Source: DATEPR01 sp036503065
GTDB taxonomy: Bacteria; Actinomycetota; Actinomycetes; Mycobacteriales; Pseudonocardiaceae
DNA: 23,607 nucleotides
Assembly: GCA_036503065.1 (NCBI GenBank)
Contig: DASXXM010000633.1
Span: forward strand, 1 to 23,607
Direction of reading: 5' to 3'
Shown here: positions 10,901-16,672 of the stretch, in pieces
Position numbering within the stretch: position 1 is the first letter of the stretch
Layout: every line of letters starts with the position of its first letter
The notes under the pieces: generated by a model
The model's input: only the letters and a program-made list of their open reading frames with translations
Database searches by the model: none
Told to the model about the DNA's origin: nothing
Translations under genes and position numbers: made by a program

Positions 10901-10999
10901 CAGCAGGAACAAGCCGTCCTGGCCGAGCGCGTCGAAATCGACGGACTCGTGGTTCGGGTACGGGCCGAAGGCGGTGAGGTCCAGTCGATGCAGCCTCAT
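7991..10999 (-). CDS. sbcC: SbcC, SMC-like ATPase subunit of the SbcCD nuclease
   Basis: SbcC is the Rad50-like ATPase that, with SbcD, opens DNA hairpins and processes protein-blocked or double-strand ends. The protein has 1002 residues. The N-terminal half-ATPase carries Walker A GDTGAGKTT (residues 35-43) and the block VVLLPQGEFARFLRS near 155-170. Two long Ala/Arg/Glu-rich coiled-coil arms flank a zinc hook CAVC at C522 and C525, near the middle as expected. The C-terminal half-ATPase has the signature LSGGESFLASLSLALGLADVV near residue 905 and Walker B LFVDEGFGMLDADAL near 940-950. The ATG overlaps the sbcD stop (ATGA), and AGGAG lies just upstream inside sbcD, so the two are co-translated. 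Confidence 0.96.
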   Translation of the reverse strand: MRLHRLDLTAFGPYPNHESVDFDALGQDGLFLLHGDTGAGKTTVLDAVAFALFGAVPGARGEVKRLRCDYAAPETVTEVVLEFTVQGHRLRLVRSPDYERAKRNGDGTTIQRARASLTWVGVAPSGHTPDGLTRIDEVARTVQRLLGMNADQFFQVVLLPQGEFARFLRSDTGEREQLLERLFGTERFADVERWFRDVRQARGHAVQELRQQVRELVARVSQAAGEEPPTDDGIAEDAPDSAWLAAVRARLAEDAALAGKFDMQAREARELADAELRRLVALAERVRRVRSAHQILAELGGSTERRQSWADELASARRAVPVLVAHRAAAKAAAESAVARRRETRAVESVRAVHELGTDWSAVLELPDAVVALRERAASLRDQAGELRPLVAEAERQRLDEARLAELAECERSAADTVDHVTALLTGMPVRVATARAALDEANLAVGRLTGLADRVAELGALHRDALRLPGMARAAADARSDASDAVDRHQLAREALLDVRQRRLAGMAAELAGRLRVDHPCAVCGSVVHPAPAVPTGHQISDADECAAADAERTAATRREQLVGAAAKADHRLMALRERLADRTADALSGTLAAVTEELAVARACAARLPARTAAVTALDQEADALHARLAEAQGDVTAAITGGASLADVIDDRAERLALARGSFPDVVARRAYLLDAVRVLEACAEAGSARVDAEARQSESAAVLAEAAEQAGFSDPATAVQAARDEPVMTALAERLAEADRKAATAHAALAEPELADIRPDTVVDVADARLLARETADDAEAASLLFDATQRREREVDRLAARLTQAWLRLAPVEAEHQRLVALADVVNGRGQNARKMSLRSYLLAARLAEVAVAATHRLQQMSQGRYSFVHSAAAGQRGTRGGLGLDVLDDYSGQSRPAKTLSGGESFLASLSLALGLADVVATETGGALLDTLFVDEGFGMLDADALDQVMDTLDELRAGGRVVGVVSHVEELRQRIPVRLRVCKARTGSKLELTAG

Positions 11000-12147
11000 C
11001 GGGTCTCCTCCTTCCCACGCACCGCGGCGAAAGCCTCGGCGATCAGCGCACGTTCGGCGTCAACCGGCGCACTGCCTCGGCAGTCCGTGACGAAACAACA
11101 GGCGATCTCCTCGTCGTCGCGAACGTGGACGGAAGCCGGGTAGGTCAACGGCTCGCCCAGGTGTCCGCCTGCCGGCTGCCACTCCATGCGGACCGCGAAC
11201 GGAAACCGGCGCTGTAGCCGGCGCATGGCGTCGATCGGCCGGACCTGATCTGTCAGTACGACGAAAAGGTAGTTGTCCACCAACTCCTCAGGCACGGGAC
11301 GGACGAGTAGCTCAGCCAGTTCTCCCTGTAGCGTGGCCAGTCGGCGGGGCACGGGCAACTCAACACGCCGTACCTCGGTCAGCCCGGCGACATCCAGTTC
11401 GACCAGCCAGACGGACTTGCGATGCCGGGCCTCCGAGAACGAATAGGCCAACGGGCTGCCGGAATAGCGCAGGTGGCCGGCCAGTTCCTGCGGCCCGTGC
11501 AGGTGGCCGAGCGCGACGTAGTCGACGCCGTCGAACACCGAGCCGGACACCAGTTCCACGCCGCCGATCGCGATGCTGCGCTCGGACTCCGAGCGTTCGC
11601 CACCGGTGACGAAAGCGTGCGACAGCACGACGGATCGCGCACCGGGACGGCCGACGAGGTCGGCGCGCACCCGATTCATCGCCTCGGTCAACACGCCCTG
11701 ATGTCCGCGTGCGGTGGGCACTCCCAGCGCGTGTCGAGCCAGTTCCGGCTCCAGATAAGGGATTCCGTAGAAGGCCACCGGGCCGTGCGCATCGCTGATC
11801 AGCACCGGCCTGCCGACATCGGCGATGCGGGTACGGAGGTGCAGGCCGCCTGCCGCGGCGAACTCGCCGAACGCGCCGAGCCGCGCGGCGGAGTCGTGGT
11901 TGCCGGGAATGACGACGAGTTCCGCGCCAGCCTGCCTGATTCGGGACAATATCCTGGTACACGCGGCGACCGATTCACCGGCGGGCACTGCGCGGTCGTA
12001 CAGGTCCCCGGCGACCACGACCACATCGACGCGCTGGTCGACCACGAGGTCGGCCAGCCCGCCGAGCACCGACTCCTGGTCGGCAAGCAGGTCCCGGCCG
12101 TGGAACATTCGTCCCACGTGCCAGTCGGAGGTGTGCAGCACGCGCAT
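10996..12147 (-). CDS. sbcD: SbcD, metallophosphoesterase nuclease subunit of SbcCD
   Basis: SbcD is the Mre11-like nuclease of the SbcCD complex, cutting DNA with Mn2+-dependent endo- and exonuclease activity. The 383 residues contain the full metal-binding set: DWHVGR (D8, H10), GDLYDR (D48), GNHDS (N83, H84), SHAFV (H177) and GHLHG (H215, H217). A C-terminal capping region of about 130 residues follows. The gene starts a two-gene operon with sbcC. There is no good Shine-Dalgarno sequence, but a TAGGTT -10-like hexamer ends six bases before the ATG, which suggests a leaderless transcript. The start is divergent from rmuC, with a LexA box 57 bases upstream. Confidence 0.96.
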   Translation of the reverse strand: MRVLHTSDWHVGRMFHGRDLLADQESVLGGLADLVVDQRVDVVVVAGDLYDRAVPAGESVAACTRILSRIRQAGAELVVIPGNHDSAARLGAFGEFAAAGGLHLRTRIADVGRPVLISDAHGPVAFYGIPYLEPELARHALGVPTARGHQGVLTEAMNRVRADLVGRPGARSVVLSHAFVTGGERSESERSIAIGGVELVSGSVFDGVDYVALGHLHGPQELAGHLRYSGSPLAYSFSEARHRKSVWLVELDVAGLTEVRRVELPVPRRLATLQGELAELLVRPVPEELVDNYLFVVLTDQVRPIDAMRRLQRRFPFAVRMEWQPAGGHLGEPLTYPASVHVRDDEEIACCFVTDCRGSAPVDAERALIAEAFAAVRGKEETR

Positions 12148-12153
12148 GCCACC

Positions 12154-12159
12154 AACCTA
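12154..12159 (-). promoter_or_regulatory. candidate -10 element for a leaderless sbcD transcript
   Basis: Read on the minus strand, TAGGTT fits the actinobacterial TAnnnT -10 pattern. Exactly six bases (12148-12153) separate it from the ATG of sbcD, the spacing expected when transcription begins at the A of the start codon. There is no convincing -35 hexamer. GTCGG at the proper distance upstream partly matches the core of the mycobacterial LexA-independent damage promoter motif (PafBC type), but only about five of nine positions agree. Confidence 0.4.
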
Positions 12160-12196
12160 GATCGACAGTCCGACGGTTCGCCGCCGGCCAACCGAT

Positions 12197-12223
12197 TTCT
12201 CACTCGAACGTGTGTTCGATAGT
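12197..12223 (+). promoter_or_regulatory. candidate rmuC promoter overlapped by the LexA box
   Basis: TTCTCA at 12197-12202 and GATAGT at 12218-12223 each match four of six consensus -35 and -10 bases, separated by 15 bases, which is slightly short. The LexA box fills the spacer, the classic layout for repression by occlusion. Transcription would start near 12230 and give a leader of about 60 bases before the rmuC ATG. Confidence 0.4.
12204..12219. promoter_or_regulatory. LexA operator (SOS box)
   Basis: The sequence TCGAACGTGTGTTCGA is an exact match to TCGAAC-N4-GTTCGA, the LexA-binding consensus of mycobacteria and related Gram-positive bacteria. It lies in the 143-base divergent region between sbcD (57 bases away) and rmuC (72 bases away) and overlaps the likely rmuC promoter. 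I found no second copy elsewhere in the window by eye. Confidence 0.85.
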
Positions 12224-12290
12224 GCGAAAGCACGCGAGTCCGACGATGATCGAAGAGGACGACCAAAAACCGAGGGGGAGGGCAAGGAAG

Positions 12291-13277
12291 ATGACCGCAG
12301 TGATCAGCACCGTCGCCGCCGTGCTCGCTTTGTTGTTGGCTGGTGCCGTCGTGCTGTTCTGGCGGCTCTACCAGGACAGCACCCGGCGGACCGAGGCCGC
12401 GATGGAGACGGTGCGGGCCGAACGGGCCAGAGTGGACCAACAACAGGCCGCACTCCAGCGCTACCAGGTGGCGTTCGCCTCGATCAGCGGACGAGGCGAA
12501 CTCGGCGAACGAGTGTTGGTGGAAACGGCACGCGCACTGGGCCTGCGCGAAGAACTGCACTTCACCGTCCAGACCGACCTGGCCGGTGGCGGCACGGTTC
12601 GACCGGACATGGTCCTGCTCGTCGGCGGCGGCCGGCGGGTGCCGGTGGACGCCAAGATGAGCATGGTCTGTTGGACCGAGGCGATGGAGACGGACGACGC
12701 GGCGGAACGGATCGACGCGTTGCGGGTGCACGTACGCAACATCCGTTCCCGAGCCACGGAGTTGGCCGGCAAGGGCTACCAGCGCTGGGCGGACGCGATC
12801 TACGGCACGATCATGTTCGTCCCGTCCGACGCCGCCATCATCGCCGCGCTGGACACCGACCCGGAGTTACTTCGGTGGCTGATGGACCGCAGGGTGTTCC
12901 TCTGTGGACCGACCGGGTTCGCGGTGGTCGCGTCGGCCGCGCTGTTCGCCGCCACCGATCGGGCCATCGCCGATGACGTGGACCGGGTCCGCGTGCAGGC
13001 CGCGGAGTCGCACCGCTGGGCGGGCGGCGCGGTGGACGCGTTCAACCTGTCCAGCACCCACCTACAGCGGTTCATCGCGGCTCGACGACGGGAGTTGGAC
13101 GCGCTGGAGAACTTCCGCGGCTCGGTACAGCCGTTGACCGAGGCCGCGGCCAGCCCGACACCGCTGGCCGCGATCCGACGCCAGGAGGACGTGGCCACGG
13201 GCAACCCGCTCGCCCTGGGAAACGTGTCCAGCACGGAGGAGCAGCCAGCGCTCGGTGACCAACTCACCGGCACCTGA
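12291..13277 (+). CDS. rmuC: RmuC-family DNA recombination protein, short membrane-anchored form
   Basis: RmuC proteins have a PD-(D/E)xK nuclease-like core and limit DNA inversion or rearrangement at repeats in E. coli; their biochemistry is poorly defined. This one has 328 residues, shorter than the roughly 475 of E. coli RmuC, mainly because the coiled coil is short. A membrane helix spans about residues 4-24, then a coiled-coil-like stretch to about 58. The nuclease-like core has GELGERVL (69-76), RPDMVLL (104-110) and VDAKMSM (119-125), covering the conserved G-E, RPD and D-x-K positions. The frame is open further upstream to 12210. I prefer the ATG at 12291, which is preceded by a purine-rich GGAAG and begins the membrane helix. 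Transcription is probably LexA-repressed. Confidence 0.82.
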   Translation: MTAVISTVAAVLALLLAGAVVLFWRLYQDSTRRTEAAMETVRAERARVDQQQAALQRYQVAFASISGRGELGERVLVETARALGLREELHFTVQTDLAGGGTVRPDMVLLVGGGRRVPVDAKMSMVCWTEAMETDDAAERIDALRVHVRNIRSRATELAGKGYQRWADAIYGTIMFVPSDAAIIAALDTDPELLRWLMDRRVFLCGPTGFAVVASAALFAATDRAIADDVDRVRVQAAESHRWAGGAVDAFNLSSTHLQRFIAARRRELDALENFRGSVQPLTEAAASPTPLAAIRRQEDVATGNPLALGNVSSTEEQPALGDQLTGT

Positions 13278-13480
13278 CCGCCGACCAGCACACTGGAGAG
13301 GAGGACGAGCAGACAACGCAAAAAGGATGTATAACACATAGATCACGCCGACGGACGGGACATGCCACAACTAGGCTTACAAATTGGCTACGGTGTGGAA
13401 ACACTACCGAGCCTTGCGAGGGCCACTTTGAACACAACACCGTCGGTCGCCTGGCCGCCCAGCGGTAGCGAGGAGGAATG

Positions 13481-14377
13481 GTGACCGCTACCAGTGACCG
13501 GCGGCGCGAACCTCAGGTGAGGTTCGACGTCGCAGGCTGGGGGGAGCGTTCGGCATTCGGTTCGGCCAGGGGGTGCCCATGGTGGGCGGCGGTGCTGCTG
13601 GCACTCGGCCTGTCGATCGCCGGTGCGTTCATCGACATGAAGGTGTCGGGCGCGCTCGCCAAGGTCTTCGACGGCGCGTACTTCATCGGCTGTGTCGGCG
13701 CGGTCTGCCTGGTTCGACGGCGCAATCTGTTCGGACCGATGGTGCAGGCGCCGCTGATCCTGGCGGTGACCGTGCCGGTGACCGTGCTCCTGACCAAGGG
13801 GCTGCCGTCCAGTTCGGGGATGACGGCCAAGCTGATCGCGCTGGGTGTTCCGTTGGTCACCGGTTTCCCGACCATGGCCATCACCACCGTTGCCACTGTC
13901 CTGATCGGCGGCATCCGCTTCCTGGTGCAGCGGAAACCGGCCGGAGCCGACCTGGACGAGGACAGGGCGCGCAGCCGAGGCGATGCCAGGCGGCCGGTCA
14001 ATCGGTCCGACCGTCCCGATCGGTCCGACCGGGACGGCGACGTCGGCGACCGGCCCGGCCGGCCGGGTCAGGAACGCCGGCCACGCCCACCGGGCGCGGG
14101 CCGGCCGAGCCAGGATCGCGGTGCCCGGGATGAGCCGCGGGCCGCGCCCAAGGACCGGACCAGGATGCAGCCATCGAGCGGCGGGCGAGGCGACACACCC
14201 GACCGCGGCGGACGAGCCGGCGCAGGCCGGCCCGCAGTGGACCGCGACCGCGACCGAGGCCAACCGCCGGGGCAGAGCAGGGATCGCGACCGAGGCCAAC
14301 AACCTCGCGCCGGCCGCCCCACCCGAGACGACGGCCGACGCCAGCCACCCCGCCGCCGCGACGATGACGACTACTGA
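13481..14377 (+). CDS. DUF6542 membrane protein with Arg/Asp-rich disordered tail
   Basis: This actinobacterial protein of unknown function has about 298 residues. An N-terminal membrane domain (about residues 33-150) has some four hydrophobic segments, starting at CPWWAAVLLALGLSIAGAFIDMKVSG and including APLILAVTVPVTVLL and GFPTMAITTVATVLIGGIRFLVQ. The remaining half is a highly charged, low-complexity tail dominated by R, D, G and P, with repeated RDRDRGQ elements and the end RRRDDDDY. AGGAGG at 13471-13476 leaves four bases to the GTG at 13481 but only one to the ATG at 13478, so I prefer GTG. The 200-base upstream gap contains AT-rich TATAAC at 13331-13336, a possible promoter element. 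Homologues commonly sit beside ispH, but no pathway role is known. Confidence 0.78.
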   Translation: MTATSDRRREPQVRFDVAGWGERSAFGSARGCPWWAAVLLALGLSIAGAFIDMKVSGALAKVFDGAYFIGCVGAVCLVRRRNLFGPMVQAPLILAVTVPVTVLLTKGLPSSSGMTAKLIALGVPLVTGFPTMAITTVATVLIGGIRFLVQRKPAGADLDEDRARSRGDARRPVNRSDRPDRSDRDGDVGDRPGRPGQERRPRPPGAGRPSQDRGARDEPRAAPKDRTRMQPSSGGRGDTPDRGGRAGAGRPAVDRDRDRGQPPGQSRDRDRGQQPRAGRPTRDDGRRQPPRRRDDDDY

Positions 14378-14951
14378 CGCCTACAACGACTCCTGGCGCC
14401 GACTGCGAACCGCGACAGCGACTGCCGACAACAACTGCCGACAGCGACAACTTCAACAAGACGCAGTGGAGGCTCGACCACCAGCGCACGAATCGGGACT
14501 GCCTTGGGCCGAACTGACACCTACTGCCGACACCGGACTGCCGAGAACGAGTACTGACACCGAGTGCCGATGCCGAGGGTCGTACCGGCACGATCAGGTG
14601 CGCGAACCGGCTCTCCCGACCGGCTATCGCAGCGCCTGCTCCACAACTCGGCTCCGTGCTGTCCACGCCTCGACGCACGGCTCTTCGACAGCCAGAAGTT
14701 CGCGGCGGCGCGCCCGCGCTTGGCGACAACACACCAAACGGTCGCCTGCACCCCGAATGGCATGTTCGCCCGCAGTTCGACCGATCGCCACCAACACGCC
14801 CGGCGAATTGGCGCAAGGAACGGCCGATCGGACGCCGGGCAGTCATGCGCTGCCGTAACAGTCGATGTGGACCGCGATCGGACTCTGGTCTGCCCTCGGC
14901 GCCCGTTGTGAGTACGTGGACGGCGGTGGGTGGGAATCGGAGCCAGGCGGA
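14378..14951. other. gene-free spacer between convergent DUF6542 gene and ispH
   Basis: I see no gene with motif or start-site support. The first 180 bases are T-poor on the + strand (14401-14460 has 20 A, 21 C, 14 G, 5 T) and contain a cluster of decamer repeats. The second half, about 14580-14951, has ordinary composition with no recognisable RNA or protein. It may serve as a termination zone or be the remains of lost sequence. Confidence 0.5.
14421..14546. repeat. cluster of ACTGCCGACA decamer repeats
   Basis: Exact copies of ACTGCCGACA occur at 14421-14430, 14434-14443 and 14523-14532, and a one-mismatch copy at 14537-14546. Related ACTGACAC elements are at 14513-14520 and 14553-14560. 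The spacing is irregular, so this is a dispersed cluster rather than a strict tandem array. Confidence 0.55.
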
Positions 14952-15926
14952 TCAGGAGTCGGTGCCGCCCAGATCCTGGCGTAGTTCTCGTGGCAGCGCG
15001 AAGGTCAGTTTCTCGTTCGCCGTGGTGACTTCCTGCACGTCCGCCCAACCCCGTTCGGCCAGGAACGCCAGCACTTCCTGGACCAGCAGTTCGGGCACTG
15101 ACGCGCCGCTGGTCACGCCAACCGTGTCCGCGCCGGTCAACCATTCCTCGGCTATCTCGCTCGCGTAGTCGATCAGATGCGCGGTCCGGGCGCCGGCCTG
15201 CACGGCGACCTCGACCAGGCGTTTCGAATTGGACGAGTTCTGCGAGCCGACCACGAGCACGACATCGCATTCCGGTGCCATCGCCTTCACGGCGACCTGA
15301 CGGTTCTGGGTGGCATAGCAGATGTCGTCGCTGGGCGGATTCTGCAAGCCGGGAAACCGGTCGCGCAACTGGTCGACGCGCTCCATGGTCTCGTCCACCG
15401 ACAGGGTCGTCTGGGACAGCCAGATCACCTTCGACGGGTCGCGGACCTGGACCTTGTCCACGTCCTCCGGTCGGTCCACGAGCTGCACATGCGTGGGCGC
15501 CTCACCAAGAGTGCCGTCGACCTCCTCGTGGCCTGCGTGGCCGATGAGGAGGATGTCGTAGTCGTCGCGGGCGTAGCGCTTCACCTCCTGGTGCACCTTG
15601 GTCACCAGCGGGCACGTCGCGTCGATGGTGCGCAGCCGCCGGTCGGCGGCCTGCTCGTGCACCGCGGGCGACACGCCGTGGGCCGAGAACACCACGAGCG
15701 CGCCCTCGGGCACCTCGTCGGTCTCGTCGACGAAGATCGCGCCACGGGCGGCCAGCCGGTCCACCACGTACCGGTTGTGCACGATCTCCTTGCGGACGTA
15801 GACCGGCGCGCCGTACGTGTCCAGGGCCTTCTCCACGGTCACCACGGCACGGTCGACGCCTGCGCAGTAGCCACGGGGCCTGGCCAGCAGCACCCGACGA
15901 GACCGTTCGTGGTGGGAAGCCGTCAT
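14952..15926 (-). CDS. ispH: 4-hydroxy-3-methylbut-2-enyl diphosphate reductase
   Basis: IspH (LytB) catalyses the last step of the MEP pathway, reducing HMBPP to isopentenyl and dimethylallyl diphosphate with a [4Fe-4S] cluster. The 324-residue protein has all three cluster cysteines: C21 (RGYCAG), C105 (DATCPLV) and C203 (DICYAT). Substrate-binding H50 (IVHN), H83 (SAHGV) and H133 and the proton-relay glutamate E135 (GHEEVDGT) are present, as is SQNSSNS. The start is ATG at 15926, with only a weak GGTGG before it. It is divergent from the lipid-droplet-associated protein gene, across an intergenic region holding a strong dyad. It supplies isoprenoid precursors, including polyprenyl phosphate carriers. 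Confidence 0.97.
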   Translation of the reverse strand: MTASHHERSRRVLLARPRGYCAGVDRAVVTVEKALDTYGAPVYVRKEIVHNRYVVDRLAARGAIFVDETDEVPEGALVVFSAHGVSPAVHEQAADRRLRTIDATCPLVTKVHQEVKRYARDDYDILLIGHAGHEEVDGTLGEAPTHVQLVDRPEDVDKVQVRDPSKVIWLSQTTLSVDETMERVDQLRDRFPGLQNPPSDDICYATQNRQVAVKAMAPECDVVLVVGSQNSSNSKRLVEVAVQAGARTAHLIDYASEIAEEWLTGADTVGVTSGASVPELLVQEVLAFLAERGWADVQEVTTANEKLTFALPRELRQDLGGTDS

Positions 15927-15969
15927 GCCACCAGGGTACGGGCGGGCATCCGCCGAACGGCGGCGCCAC

Positions 15970-15996
15970 GGGTGTCGCGCATCACCTGCGACACCC
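15970..15996. promoter_or_regulatory. 9-9-9 inverted repeat in the ispH divergent promoter region
   Basis: GGGTGTCGC (15970-15978) and GCGACACCC (15988-15996) are perfect inverted copies separated by nine bases. The dyad sits in the middle of the 119-base divergent region, 43 bases from the ispH start and 49 from the next gene. Arm length and spacing suit a dimeric repressor operator. I cannot assign a regulator. Confidence 0.55.
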
Positions 15997-16045
15997 CGTC
16001 GTCGTAACGCTGGGCAGGACCGCCGGTCTGGGGCAGGCTAGACAC

Positions 16046-16672
16046 ATGAAGCCACTACCGCTGCCGGTACGGGTCGCGGCCGGTCTCGCGGTCACCGCCG
16101 TCGATCGGGCCCGGCACCTGCCCGAGAAGCTGGCCGAGCTGCCGGTGACGATGGTCAGCCAGGCGCTGCAGCTGTCCATGCGCCTGCAGCAGCAGATGAC
16201 CGAACTGGCGATCAAGGGCGACGGCGCCCTCGCAACACTCCGGCCGGTCGAAGAATCACCCGAGTGGGCGACGTTCGACGAGGACACGACCACCAGCGGG
16301 TACGACGCGGGCAACGGCCGCAACGGCACCCGCTCCCGCTTCGAGACCACGGAGCTCGACGACACCGCGGATTTCGACGACCCGAGCAACGAGTCGGTCG
16401 ACCCGTGGACCGCCGAGGAATCGACCATCCAGCGCGAACTGGACAACACGGCGCTGGACGACACGGTGCCGGGCAACGGCGTGGCCGACGAGCCGCCGTC
16501 GACCCTGCCCGGCTATCCCGAGGTCACCATGCCGCAGCTGCGGGCCCGCATGCGCAGGCTGACCGTCGACGAGCTGCGCGAAGTGCTCGACTACGAGCGG
16601 GCGCACGACAACCGGCCGGAGTTCGTCGCCATGCTGACCCGCCGCATCGGCACCCTGCGCGACCAGCGGTGA
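16046..16672 (+). CDS. lipid droplet-associated protein (Rv1109c-like)
   Basis: This 208-residue protein matches the actinobacterial family named for association with storage-lipid droplets in rhodococci and mycobacteria; no enzymatic activity is known. The N-terminal 60 residues are amphipathic and helical (PLPVRVAAGLAVTAVDRARHLPEK and onward), suited to lying on a lipid surface. An acidic, Thr/Asp-rich linker spans about 68-155. The conserved C-terminal helical domain, about 158-206, reads GYPEVTMPQLRARMRRL and then LDYERAHDNRPEFVAMLTRRI. The stop overlaps the xseA GTG (GTGA), starting a tightly coupled operon. The family assignment rests on recalled domain pattern and on the ispH/xseA context. 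Confidence 0.75.
   Translation: MKPLPLPVRVAAGLAVTAVDRARHLPEKLAELPVTMVSQALQLSMRLQQQMTELAIKGDGALATLRPVEESPEWATFDEDTTTSGYDAGNGRNGTRSRFETTELDDTADFDDPSNESVDPWTAEESTIQRELDNTALDDTVPGNGVADEPPSTLPGYPEVTMPQLRARMRRLTVDELREVLDYERAHDNRPEFVAMLTRRIGTLRDQR

Noticed and set aside
13329..13343. ATG followed by a 4-codon ORF after AAAAAGG
   Set aside because: Too short to be meaningful; more likely part of an AT-rich promoter for the DUF6542 gene.
14521..15270. Long minus-strand frame overlapping the 3' end of ispH
   Set aside because: It is out of frame with ispH, and its translation is Arg/Gly-rich without recognisable domains.
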